From assembly GCA_009760855.2 (NCBI GenBank), contig WPIO01000097.1, forward strand, positions 1,026,001 through 1,086,000: DNA of 60,000 nucleotides, written 5' to 3'. The DNA is from Cristatella mucedo (lineage: Eukaryota; Bryozoa; Phylactolaemata; Cristatellidae). The notes under the pieces were generated by a model. That model had not been told where the DNA came from. It was given only the letters and a program-made list of their open reading frames with translations, and made no database searches. Both the position numbers and the translations under genes were made by a program. The stretch's first letter is position 1. The number at the start of each line of letters is the position of its first letter. This document shows, piece after piece, positions 21,661 to 33,229 of this stretch.

Positions 21661-22860
21661 CGGCCAGGAAATCAGAAGTACCAAGGCTATCACCATGCGG
21701 AGGCCATTTCATAGCAAGAATATCGTTGTGCGAACTCGGCTTAGCCGTCTTCATTGATTGGAGTTCCCAAAAGTCCGTCTGAGGCGCTTATTCAAGCGAA
21801 TTCATGCTTACGTGAAGCAAAATTTACCAACAGACAATTTTTTCAAGATCCTTGGACAGAAGCTGTAGGTTGGTACATAAACACTCTGCCTCCTGACCGG
21901 ATTTCTGTAGAATGTATTGCACTGTTGCTGACTGATGTAAATGCAGTGGCAACGATACTGTTAGAAACTTGACGTAGCTGCTTCCACGTCCGAACAAAAA
22001 TAGCCCGAAGATGTCGCTCGTAACGGTCCTAACGATGAAGTCTCGAACCTTCGACCCTCGGCCAGCTAGCAACTTGTTGGAACAGCACCATGACACCCAG
22101 AATATGCCGATGGTAGCAGAATGGGGGGGGGGCAATGAAGGACGCCCATACTATAAGATAAAAAAAAGTTCATGTTAGGCAGCTTTGAGAAGGCTGTTCG
22201 ACTTAGGATTACGAACGTTTAGCATGAGACATGGCGAATAACTCTTGCACGGCGCTAAGAGCACAATTGGAATGCCGACAGGTGCAAAGTGTCGTACGCA
22301 ACTCCCACCGGACTCAATGCTTGGAGGGCACAACTACTGCACGGCTCAAAGCTTAGAAGACACTTGGGCCTTGATGCCACCTTGCTATGGATTATCAATT
22401 ATGGATTATCAATCACATGACTGGTTCATAGTCTAGCTCCTAATTCAGACAAGCAGACGGGCAGTCATATCGTAGTCACAGTCACAATCTCGTCAATTTA
22501 GCACACCGTCATTTTAACACCGGCTAACTTATTTACGATGAAAATGTCTGTTATATCGGCGACGATGTAGTTTTATCGTGGGGCGAGGAGCAATCAAGTC
22601 AGAATGTTAACGAGAGTGGTATTTTTTCAGGAACGCACGAGGTCAATGACTTTTACGGAGTCCGCCTTTAAGAAACTTGCCAACAATTTGGTCTCTGTAC
22701 GGCTTTCGTGAATAGCTGACCAACGTACTAGCAAACTAAAATATTGTTTCATGCAGATGTGTCGCATGGTCGTCGGGCGGGCAAGGGGACAAATGTCTCC
22801 GACGCCAAGGCTAAGGGGGCGCCGAAATCAAAATGAATTGTACGTATTAAAAAGAATAAA
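21660..22860. other. Intergenic stretch, nothing recognised
   Basis: Short frames only, none recognised. The composition is mixed, with GC-rich patches near 22770-22830. Confidence 0.35.
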
Positions 22861-22865
22861 TTTCA

Positions 22866-23466
22866 GGTGAGAATATCAATCTTTACATTACTCCACTTCT
22901 CACCGACCTGCACTGGCTACCAGTCAAGCAACGGATTGACTTCAAGGTTTTGTCGCTCACTTTTAGGTCACTTCATCCTTTGGCTCCAGCCTATCTCTCA
23001 GATCTACTCCCCCACCAGGCCAAGCATCGTACCACCCGCTTTTCGGAATCCAACAGTCTAGAAATACCCTGTAAAAAACTCAAATCCTTTGGAGACCGTG
23101 CATTTAGTTCGTATGCTCCCGAAGTCTGGAACTCCTTCCCGACCTGCGTCAGAACATCCCCTGACCTGACCACATTTAAAAAGAACTTAAAACACACCTA
23201 TTTAGGACAACATTTAGTGGGTCTCTGTGATTAGTCCTTTATGTGCTAATGCGTGCTGACACTGTGCATGCTGCCATTAACCACATTTGCATGCTGACCC
23301 TGTGCATGTCACCCCTAACCATGTTATTCATTTTGTTTGTTTGTCAAGCATGATTTTACTCACCGTTCAATTGCATTTCCCTTTGCAGCAAATGTAAAGC
23401 GCCTAGAAAGAGATTGAGTTCTCTGAGGGTGCTTTATCAAGTGCATTATTATTATCATTATTATAC
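22866..23466 (+). mobile_element. LINE-B 3' end, best-preserved copy
   Basis: Readable in one frame: RSLHPLAPAYLSDLLPHQAK, SFGDRAFSSYAPEVWNSFPT and TTFKKNLKHTYLGQHL, then a stop. The untranslated tail carries ATGTAAAGCGCCTAGAAAGA, GATTGAGTTCTCTGAGGGTG and a final (ATT)n. Taken here as the family reference. Confidence 0.9.
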
Positions 23467-23953
23467 ATCTTGATTTCAAGCAAGCCTTTTTTCAATGGAC
23501 GACTACTGCTTGCTGAGCTAGTTAAGCATGTTTACATACTTAGACCAAGAAGTAGCTTGACGCTCTGGCGGTACACTGCTACGACACGGAAACACCGAGG
23601 GAGCTTGAACCACCATGTATTCGGCTGGCGCTCGCAGCGAAACAAGTACACGCCGGCCATCCCTACGTCCGCGTTTCAACTTCCCCACCGCAACTGCTCG
23701 CACCATCTTGCCTGCTACGCGCGGCTGCGATTCGCGCCCGGCTTGCTAGGCAGCGTCAAGGGCGAGCCCGGCGTGCCGTGGCTGAGCACCGCCACGCTAT
23801 TAGACCACACACAAGCAAGGCTGAATTAACTGGCTTCGCCACGACAACTCAGCTGTCATGTCTGGCCACTCGTCAGGTGTCCAAAAGAGAATACTGTTCG
23901 GAAATGAGAAGGTAGTTTTTGTAAACTGTGATAATCACAGCTTGAGCCTGAGA
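23467..23953. other. GC-rich block, no match
   Basis: About 23540-23800 is much richer in C+G than its surroundings and open in frames on both strands, but no family is recognised. Confidence 0.35.
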
Positions 23954-24131
23954 GGAGCCATGATGGCTCACTAGGTAAGGCGGTTGCTTTTCACGCCTCG
24001 GTCCCGAGATCGTGGGTTCGAATCCTGCGGTGGGCGATCCTGTATTACCGCTGCAAGTGGTGGTGATAGCCGGAAAGGCTCTTCTGACTCTATACAAAAG
24101 AGGCCGTTAAATAAGTTAGTATTATTATTAA
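23954..24131 (+). mobile_element. SINE-1 copy, well preserved
   Basis: GCCATGATGGCTCACTAGGT (A-box region), GTGGGTTCGAATCCTGCGGT (B-box), TGGTGGTGATAGCCGGAAAG, ACAAAAGAGGCCGTTAAATA, and a TTATTATTA end. Taken as the family reference. Confidence 0.92.
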
Positions 24132-24239
24132 GTCAAGAGTCTATTGTCGTTTCTTTTTTGAACAATCAAGAGCACCTACTTATTCTTTTCAAGAACAACC
24201 CTGAGGTAAGAATAACTGAAGAAAGTCTTAGCCATCACT

Positions 24240-25260
24240 AGAAAACGTGACTCTGCGACAAGGTGGAGTAAAAGAGTGGAGGCTGTGAAAGCTATCAATG
24301 ATGGACTGAACAGCATTGTACGTCTTTTGGAGCAACTTTCTGAGGACACTTGAAACAAGAAGTGAAGCTGGAAGTCTCCTACTTTGTATTTTGAACTAAT
24401 TTTTTTGGCTCTACTGTCATTTTGGTGTAGCATCTTAAGAAATATTGACCGCAATCAGTAAAGTCTGCGGATGCATAGATGAGCTTCAAAGACGTGACCT
24501 TCACTCTCTTGAGATTAAAAAGATTTCGAGAGGACCTGTGCCAAGAATCACTACTAGATACTTAAAGGAGATGTGAATTGTGGAGAATTGCAGTTGAACG
24601 AAGAATCCGCCGAAGGACACAAGATTCCTTTAGAACTCTAAAATGGTAATGGTCTCACGATAGATGGGGAGATTTTAAGAATAATGAAGGACAGCAAAGA
24701 CTATCTCCGACAAGAAATTACAACTCAGTTTTCCCGGCTCACATATCTTGATGCCGTTTGGTTTGTTATCAAAATTTGAGAGGCTTTTGAAGAAACGTGA
24801 CCAGACCAGAATCTGCAAGTAATGTCTACATCTTGGAGGCTTCTATTTTCAAACGTTGAAGGAGAGAGCTGTACAAAAAATGTGTGAATGTAAAATGCTT
24901 CTTACCACACACCACCACTCGTCACTGAAGAAACCACTAGAAATCATGTTTTTAATTGTCAGTTATGGAGAAGATTTGTTTCCTAATTTGAGAGTTGCCA
25001 TGTAAGTACTTCTCACCATAGCAGTGTCAGTTGCCAGTTATAAAAACATTCCTTTAGCAATCTGAAAATAATCTTGTCTCATCTGAGAGCATCAATAAGG
25101 TAAGATCAACTCACCGATTTGGCCTTGTTAAGCATAGAGAAAGAAACGCAGGAAAATGTGGAATTTTTAACTGCAATAGACCAGTTTGCCACGTTCGAGG
25201 CCTGAAGAATTCCCTTAAGTTTCAGCTGTGAAAGCTACCCTGCACCTGCATTACAGTTAA
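24240..25260 (+). pseudogene. hAT-type transposase fossil (ZMYM1/DUF4371-like)
   Basis: Multiple stops and frameshifts, but homologous pieces stay in order. SATRWSKRVEAVKAIND (from about 24251) matches the TRWS..A.KA block of this class, followed by RLLEQLSEDT. The hAT dimerisation region appears near 24983-25220 as FPNLRVAM, then VLLTIAVSVAS, with frame-shifted remnants after it. Function is lost. No terminal inverted repeats found. Confidence 0.72.
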
Positions 25261-25745
25261 TAAAACTTCCTCGGCTCGATATGCCTGCTAGCGTGTCTTT
25301 TTGCGTTTATTGTGTGATGGAGCTATTTTGCAGCAATTTTTGACGAGGGGATGGAGCGCCATTTCTAGTTTTGCCCCCAGGTGCCGAAATGTCTCACTAC
25401 GTCTCTGGTTTCAAGTGCTACCAACCTGGTGTAAAAATCTTCACATTTAGAGCTATTTATCTCCGTATGCTTCTTTAGGCCATGTCAGTGCTTAATCAAT
25501 GAGCCTTAGCTAGCTTGGCTACTGTACGTGTTCGAGAGTGAGCTGTATGCCAACCTCGGCATGTATGTTTTCCATAAACCTGCTACAAACCAATACATCC
25601 AACTGCTCTGTCTGACCTCCCTGCTACTTCCCTGCTCTATAAGTCTCACCTTCATCCACGGACTCTCATCATCATACTCTCGAGTCAGTAATGATTTAAA
25701 TCTACTAATACGTTGATGATGCATGTCTTTAAATGGCGATCTTGA
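25261..25745. other. Intergenic stretch, nothing recognised
   Basis: Short frames only; none matches a family I know. Confidence 0.3.
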
Positions 25746-25757
25746 TCATGCTAGGGT

Positions 25758-27195
25758 TATATAATGTAATGTATCTCCGTCTGTAACGCCATAAAGACCA
25801 CGTGGTGTTACGCAGGAGATTTTGTATAGCATACTCACAGCCTGAGCGGCTTTCGGTACGCATTCGGTAGCCAACAGACTTCGTCTCACGCAACAAAGAT
25901 AAAGTGGGAAGCATAGCAGAGTCAGGAGAGCAGTTGAGGTAGCGAGTAGCATGGATGTAGCAGCTCAGGACCATTGAAAAGAATAAGCCATAGTCGGCAG
26001 CAGGAGAGTAGTTGTCGTTGCGTAAGAATTGTGGAAGCGAGTTCCACAGTCTAGGACCTGTAGAGTTAAAGCTTCTGTCACCAACGGTCTTTAAGCGGAG
26101 GAATGGAACAGCTCATTTATTGCCCACACAGGACCTGAGGACGCGAAGAGGCTGAGTGGCAGCAGTTCAGCTAGGTACGAAGGAGCCAAGCCAGTGAAAG
26201 GGGTGGGCCAAGGGGTGAGGCAAGGAGTGGGCCTTGTGGGTCAGCGTAAGAACTTGGCTCTGTATCCGTTGATCAACCGGCATCCATCCTAGCTCTTTTA
26301 GCAAAGGAAACACGTGCTCAAACCTCTGGGACTTGAAGACTAGCCTTGCAGCCATATTCATAGTCAGCTGCAGTGGCCTAGCTTTCTTCGGTAGCCCAGC
26401 CAAAAGAGAATTACAATAATCAAGCCGAGACAGAACTAAGGAGCTAGTTAAATTGTTTTGCCACTGTGGGAGACAGCTCCTAATCTTTGATAGGGATCGG
26501 ACGTGATGGCTAGCTGTAGAAGCAGTCTTCTGAATAAAACTTTTAAAATTTAGGTAGCTGTCGAAAACGGCACCTAAATTTAGAGTACACTGTGTTGGTC
26601 GCACAGCACCGGCACCTATTAGAAGAGCAAAGCCTTTTAACCCAGCCACACGTTTAGGGTGTCGTATGAGCAGCAGTTCGGTTTTATTGTAATTTAGTTT
26701 CAAGAAGTTTTCCGACATCCGGGATCGAATGTCGGCAAGGCAAGCATTCAGTTTATCAGTTGCTGCAGCAGATTCCCGACTGTTTGAATGACAAATGCAG
26801 ATAAGTATCGTCAGCATAAAAGTGATATTCCACGGGCCTTAATCACTTTTTCCAGAGGTTGAGTATAAATGGAGAACAGACCGAGGAAGGACCCTTGAGG
26901 GACTCCACGGATGACCCGTCTCGTATGTGAGACCTGAACCCCAAACGACACGGATTGAACACGATCAGACAAGTATGACTTAAACCACGCCGCCAGTGCT
27001 TCGTCTGCCAGACCGATCGTTGTTCTCAATCGTTCAAGTAGAACATCGTGATCAATGGTGTCGAAGGCAGCTGACAGATCTAGCCGTGCTAAGGCAGTGA
27101 CATTGCCACGTAGTATGTCACTGTTAACACGGAGGAGAGACGTTTCAGTAGAGTGCTGCCTCTGGAACCCTGATTGAAATGTATCTGAAATTTCT
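25758..27195 (-). mobile_element. LINE-A, longest copy, with reverse transcriptase domain
   Basis: CR1/L2-like non-LTR retrotransposon, 5'-truncated, read on the minus strand. In order: FQRQHSTETSLLRVN; catalytic motif LDLSAAFDTIDHDVLLERL (27010-27100 region); RRVIRGVPQGS; YADD at 26807-26818; [53 protein letters not shown]. It ends in the (ACATT)n-type tail near 25770. A frameshift at YADD and internal deletions disable it. Confidence 0.9.
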
Positions 27196-27439
27196 GCTCA
27201 TAGCAACAAGATAACTAAATAATGACAGTCTTATGATTTTGTAGGTTTATATGCATCGCAAAACACGAATGTCTGTACCGTACACGCAAATATATATTAA
27301 AACGAGTTTAGAGAAATATTTTCGTTCTAGGATTTGTGATTTAGATTTTAGGGTTCAATGTTTAGAGAGTAGCATTTAAGGTTTGTATGCTTTTAGGGAT
27401 CGAGGTTTATGATTTTAATGTTTCGTGTTTAGAGCTTAC

Positions 27440-28325
27440 AATTATGTTATATACACCTCACAATGAAAAGGAACCTTCCTCTTTGCCGATTGCATATATT
27501 GTACAGATGAAAGAGACTTACGGAAACGTGAAATACTTCTCCATGAAATCAAAATCCTCACCAGTGGCAGATATGCGGCGATGTAAATATCACTACCCTA
27601 CTGCTCGGACTTCACGGTGGCTAGACACAATATCCGTGCTTATTATGTATACGGAATAGTCAAGCTGACGCTCTTCATTAACGAAAGAAAACTCGCAAGA
27701 GCGAGCACATTTTGTGCCTGGGAGTGACAACGTCCGAGAACATCGTATTGTCAATAGCAAGAAAGTGCCACTTCCTCCCCCCCATTTAAAGCTTGGACTA
27801 ATAAAAAAATAATGTTAAGGCTTTATACCAGGACAGTAATGCCTGTAAATACTTACAAGACAAGTTTTCTCAAATTAGCGATGCGAAGATTTTTGTTGGT
27901 CCGCAGGTCAAAGAATTATTCGAATACATACATTTTTCATCCAAAATGACTGTGTCAGAGTGGCATGCATGGAATGGATTTAAGTCTGTAGTAGAGAACT
28001 TTCTCGGCAGTCACAAGTATGCTGACTATTCGCGAATCGTCGAGAACATGATTCAACATTATTCTGCATTTGGCAGCAGAAAGGGCTAGATTAATTTTTT
28101 AAGATAATTTTTCTAAACTTTCAACTTGACTATTTCCTATCCAATTTAGGAGCATTCAGCGAGGAAAAGGGTGAGAGACTCCCTCCAACAGGACATAAGT
28201 GAAATGGAGCGTAGATATCGAGGCCGCTGGAATGTTGGCATGATGGCCGATTACTGCTGGAGCCTGAAGCGCCACAATCTGCTGAGCAGAAAAGTCGAGG
28301 ACAGAGACAGTTTAAAAGCATTTGA
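27440..28325 (+). pseudogene. Decayed ORF of a widespread animal repeat protein family
   Basis: Collinear remnants across frames: LPIAYIVQMKETYGNVK (about 27482); LPPHLKLGLIKK (about 27774); RRFLLVRRSK overlapping a KIFVGPQVKEL frame (about 27887); AWNGFKSVVENFLGSHKYAD (about 27968); MERRYRGRWNVGMMADYCW at 28204-28260. I recognise this block order from uncharacterised, multi-copy proteins of invertebrate genomes that look transposon-derived; I cannot name the superfamily. The normal segment between ENFLG and the MERRY motif is partly lost or frameshifted. Confidence 0.65.
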
Positions 28326-28329
28326 CTAA

Positions 28330-29035
28330 ATGAAGAAAGACTTAAGTTTAAATTGTAAGTAGCCTAGATGATTACACGATTGTAAAAACTTTATACATTG
28401 CGTGTGAAAGTATTGCCAAATGAAAAATGCAATCTGCTAAAGGTCCTGACGTGCTGGGTTAAAGCGAATTACGAATTCTGAAAGAGCATACACACAAGTT
28501 TATTCATCATCTATTAGAATGAAAACAACAGTTAAACAATTTTCACTTGAAGGCCAGTGAAATTTTAACTACGTTCTAAAAACTTGTCGATCCACTCTGG
28601 GCGTTACGTTGCTTGCGTCTGCGGCTCCTACTGTTGCATTTAGCGCCCGACACTAATGACAGTGCCTCACCTGTGGCCAATAGATAAGCCGTTGAAGCAG
28701 CTCAGCGTCAGGCCATAATGCAGGTGATATTTCGTGTCGTCTGCTGCGATTGATTGGGCTCCCATAGATATGTATCCGTTGAGAGTAATAAAGGAGAGTC
28801 TCATTTACCGAGCGCGTGCACCCGCCGTGTCTCCGCGAGACTCCCACTGGAACAGCAGCCGCCGGAGCCACTGACATTCAACATTTACAAATGCTGGAGA
28901 GGGAGCGCGTCTGTTGGCTAATGATACAGCTCACAGCATTTTTCAGCACCTATAAGTGCACAAAAAACTATTCATGCAGGCAGAGCAAATGCTGTAAGAA
29001 ACAAGTGAGTTTTTAGCTTCTTTCAATATAGTAGT
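28330..29035. other. Intergenic stretch, nothing recognised
   Basis: A GC-rich patch at about 28800-28900 gives a short open frame starting at 28816 without a family match. Confidence 0.3.
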
Positions 29036-29039
29036 TAGA

Positions 29040-29112
29040 GCTTGTCGTTGAGTTGCAGGCTTTGGAGTATACTAACTGAAGGCGAGGCCTTCAAAGGATT
29101 TCAGGTTGAAGA
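29040..29112 (-). mobile_element. Small LINE-B fragment
   Basis: Contains AGTTGCAGGCTTTGGAG and CCTTCAAAGGATTTCAGGTT, matching the minus-strand WNS/FGDRAFS region of LINE-B. Confidence 0.65.
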
Positions 29113-29242
29113 GAGGCGCTAGTTAACGACTCGAGACCGAAGAGCGCCCGATACGGATTTGAAGTCCGAATGGGAGATATTTCAATATTTAGACCGGAGC
29201 AAGAGCCCAAACCAGACACGAGGGGGGCAGGTACACTTCCAG

Positions 29243-30112
29243 CATATTTCCTGTTGAATCAGCTCGAAATCTAGGTGTCATGTTCCAAAGTGACCTCTCG
29301 TTAGACGACCACATCAGCTCCACAGTCAAGTCTGCCTACTTTCAGCTACATAACATTGCTAAAATTCGGGCTTGTTTAGATAAGGATACCACGTCTCTGT
29401 TGGTCCATGTATCTCCGTCAGTAACTCCGCAAAGTCATAAAGACCATGTGGGTGTCACGCAGGAGAGTTTTGTATAGCGCACTCACAGCCTAAGCGGCTT
29501 TCGGTACGCATTCGGTACCCAACAGACTTCGTCAACAAAGAGAAACTGGAAAGCATAGCAGAGTTAGGAGAGCAGTTGAGGTAGTGAGTAGCATAGAAGT
29601 AGCAGTTCAGGACCGCTAAAAAAGATGTGCCATAGTCGGCAGTTGGAGAGTACATGTCGTTGCGTAAGAATTGTGGGAGCGAGTTCCACAGTCTAGTACC
29701 TGCAGAGCTAAAGCTTCTGTCACCAACTGTCTTTAAGCGGGGGAATGGGACAGCTAATTTACTGTCCACAGAGGACCTGAGGGCGCGAACAGGCTGAAAC
29801 TGATGCAGCAGCTCTGCTAGGTATGAAGGAGCCAAGCCGTGGCGGGCCTTGTGGGTCAGCGTAAGAACTTTGCTCTGTATCCTTTGCTCAACCGGCAACT
29901 ATCCTAGCTCTTTCAGCAGAGGTGACACGTGCTCAAACCGCTGGGACTTGAAGACCAGCCTTGCAGCCATATTCATAGTCAGCTGTAGTGGCATAATAGC
30001 TTTCTTTGGCATGCATTTGTGACATCCCGTCTTGACTTCTGTAACTCACTGCTTGCTGGCCTACCGGCATGTGCAATCAGGCGATTGCAGATGGTGCAAA
30101 TGGACGCTAATT
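29243..30112 (+). mobile_element. LINE-B fragment split by a LINE-A insertion
   Basis: The left part (29243-29409) reads FQSDLSLDDHISSTVKSAYF, then QLHNIAKIRACLDKDT. The right part (30010-30112) resumes at CATTTGTGACATCCCGTCTT and the [15 protein letters not shown]-type segment. Confidence 0.88.
29410..30009 (-). mobile_element. LINE-A 3' copy inserted in LINE-B
   Basis: Minus strand reads NMAARLVFKSQRFEHV, QRIQSKVLTLTHKARHGLAP and SFSSAGTRLWNSLPQFLRND, followed by the family 3' tail. It is flanked by CATG on both sides (29406-29409, 30010-30013). Relatively intact over about 147 codons. Confidence 0.9.
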
Positions 30113-31640
30113 CATCCGTCCGTGAAAGTACGCTTCGTTGTACGAACCAACTCGTACGCTGGGGCGCCTTTTTCGTCTCGCCGAGCAAGTGCGGGCCTCC
30201 AGGTGTCGCTCGGCAGGCCTCGTTAAGGCGATGGGGTGGGAGAACAAAGGAATCTAAACTTGTTCAGTTTCTACTAATGACTAATTCTGTTGGACAGATG
30301 CAACGGCGATGAGAGAGAATGTTGGTTTACAAAGGCGCAGCCACGTCGTCCAAGCCCGTCTGCATCGCGTTACCTTCGTCACGTGACTCCACCAACCCCC
30401 TCCCGGCTCCGACCCGCGAGGCTTTGCTTCGTTCCCATAAAGCTACCGTAAGTTTCGAGGTGAGCAGAGTCTTTGCCGTGCGCTTAATCTACTTATAAAT
30501 GTGAAAATCCCTCGCGAATAAGGGAAACATCTGGAGATCTCCAAGGGCACGCCAAGTTCGCCCTCCCGCCGCCGTCGCGGGCATTGCCGTGCGCCTTGTA
30601 TTTATCGCGATGTGGTCAATCATTTAAAATATTCCGGATATATAAATTGCCATAGATTCTTATTGACAGCTATCCAACTTAAGCTAGAGCTTTGTGTGCA
30701 GCGATTCAACGCGGTCGCGGCCCTGCCTGGTTGCATCTCAGTTTGCGGCTTTCCGACTGCTGCCGCAGCCAGGCCACTGCCGCTGTCGCCAAACTACGGT
30801 GCAGACTGCCGATGCACCGGGACTAGTGCTGCCTGGCCAATGTTTCGGTGCACAAGTTTCACGTTGGCCTGTGGGCGGTTGCTTAGTCGTCTGTCGGGTA
30901 ACCGTGCGTCTGCCATTCGTGATACCGGTGGGGCACCACTGGTAGTTAAGTGCTACTGACGAAGTACGCCGCGATCTCCAATTTTGGACCTAAAACTGAG
31001 GACATGGACATGGAGTTCTCTGGAGTGCTCTTCTTTGGGTCTAGATGCTCTCGGCCGAGGCGTTTGCATGGCATCCCGAGCTGTTGCCGTTAAGGTGTGT
31101 GTGCTTTTAGTCGAGCACGTACAGTCGCTCGCTAAGGCGTTGATCAGAGCTGGGCTTCTGACACCATGTCTTATCGTTTCGTGCATGCCTTAAGGTAAGC
31201 TTGTGTTGATATGGCCCATTGGTGCAGTAGCCATGTCATGTTCATTATCAGCCTGGCATGTTCCATATGAGATTTAAGGCATTGTCCAGGCCCTGATGTT
31301 GACTCACAGGCAAGTGCTGCCGCCTTTAATCTCATGGCTTTGGGGAGATCCCGTGTCAGCTGATTCATGTTCACGGCAAATCAATTCACTTTCCACCGGT
31401 CTTCCCCACCTTGACAACTTGTATCTCTTCATGGCACGCTGTGTTCGTTGGAGAAACATTAGTTGCACCAGAGTAGATGCATATGTAAGGAGAGAAGAGA
31501 CCCTGATTCGTTGGATGTTGGGAAAGAATACGACAATGCATGCAACATTGATTAAAATGGCAAGGAGTTGCTGCAGCTGGCCGAGCATGCTATGCTATGT
31601 TATGTATCTCCGTCTGCAACTCCACTAAGCCACAAGGACT
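30113..31640. other. GC-rich intergenic region, no assigned gene
   Basis: 30130-30950 is GC-rich with CpGs and open short frames in several phases, like an unmethylated promoter or a decayed exon, but no protein match. A possible short first exon, MSYRFVHALR then donor GTAAGC, lies at 31166-31196; nothing downstream supports it. Confidence 0.3.
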
Positions 31641-32195
31641 ATGTAATGTAATGCATCTCCGTCAGTAACTCCACAAAGCCATACGACTATGTGGGCGTTA
31701 CGAAGGAGAGTTTTGTATAGCACACTCGCAGCCTAAGCGGCTTTCGGTACGCACTCGGTAGCCAACAGACTGCATCTCACGAAACAAAGAGAAAGAGGGA
31801 AGCATAGCAGAGTCAGGTGAGCAGTTGAGGTAGAGAGTAGCATGAAAGTAGCAGCTCAGGACTGCTGAAAAGGATGAGCCATAGTCGGCAGCAGGAGAGT
31901 AGTTGTCGTTGCATAAGAATTGTGGAAGCGAGTTCCACAGTCTAGGACCTGCAGAGCAAAAGCTTCTGTCGCCAATGGTCGTTAATTAAGCAGAGTAATG
32001 GAATAGCTAATTTATTGCCCACCTGAGGGAAGGAGGCTGAAACTGGTGCAGCAGTTCAGCTAGGTATGGAGGAACCAAGCCGTGGCAGGCCCTGTGGGTC
32101 AAAGCTTAAGAACTTGACTTTGTATCAGTTGATCAACCGGAAGCCATGCTAGCTCTTTTACCAAAGGAGGCACAGGGTCAAATCTCGATGATTTG
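31640..32195 (-). mobile_element. LINE-A 3' copy
   Basis: Same minus-strand order as 25758-26300: tail ATGTAATGCATCTCCGTCAG, GCGGCTTTCGGTACGCACTC, AGGACTGCTGAAAAGGATGA, GAATTGTGGAAGCGAGTTCC. Frame-broken by small indels. Confidence 0.88.
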
Positions 32196-32199
32196 AGCA

Positions 32200-32905
32200 T
32201 GCAACGGTTCTTGCAGACAGAGCACCTAGATTATCCAAGGTTTTTTTGCAAGTGGTGGACCGGAAGAAAGTGTATCAGTTGTTTGAAGTTGGCTTGGAAT
32301 GCTAGGGTCGTTTGATGGTATTGGGTCTGACCGTTGGTGTGGGCTGTTGCCACATCTAGAAGAGTTCAGTGCAGTTCTGTTGAGTTTCGAGCAAACTACA
32401 ACCCAGTTGCTAAATGAAGCAGGTTGTATTATTTTGTATGGTGGATGATCTTCTCAAGCATGTATTTAATAATAGGCATGCCGAGAGTTTGAGGTCTTGG
32501 TGGTTTTGCTAACTGAAAAACATGGCTTATATAGCTACTTTAGCCCTGCCGATAGCTGTTTGCAGATCAGCTTTCGTAGGTTGCAATATTCGAATCTGCT
32601 GAGTTGGAATGATAGGGCTGAATCTTTGGCCTATTGCATGTTCACGTGGGGTTTGAAGGTTCAACATTGCCTTACACAGAGACCTACTTGCTTTGGAAGG
32701 AAAAAAGTAGTTCAGTAAATATACACATGTTTGGATCTTGGCATGGCAATCATTAGAATAAAAATATGTAAGTGACGTTTGAGTTGGATTTATATAGCAG
32801 TAAATACCCCAATTAGATGTCGTAGTGCTATAAAAAAGAGGTTTGTGTCGTGTTGTTCTTGGGAGCCGGCCTCACTGTGCGATGTCAACGGCAAAGGCGA
32901 ATAAA
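32200..32905. other. Intergenic stretch, nothing recognised
   Basis: No coding or repeat match recognised. Confidence 0.3.
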
Positions 32906-32910
32906 GGGTG

Positions 32911-33058
32911 CTAAGGGTGCTACTAGAGCTCACTGCCTGTGCTCTAGCTTCTCTGAGTATATTATACAGTCACTCCCGTAAGTACTGATCGCCATTTTTA
33001 GTAAATTGCAATACAACTGAAAATGCTTCACTATATATCCAGCCAACGATATATTACC
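32911..33058 (+). repeat. 148-bp direct repeat, left copy
   Basis: Nearly identical (two differences seen) to 34609-34756. It starts CTAAGGGTGCTACTAGAGCT and ends CCAACGATATATTACC. Confidence 0.93.
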
Positions 33059-33229
33059 ATCGTGCCTCTGAATGCCCATGCACGTGGTGCAGCATATGTC
33101 AAATGCTGTAGGGTGAAGGATAAGTCAGTTTCTCTGGTTTTTCAGTAGGACGTGCTTTATGATTTGGCCAATTTGCTCTGGTTTGTGTGACTCGAGTCTC
33201 ACGCAAATCTAGGCATTCATTTTTATGCA

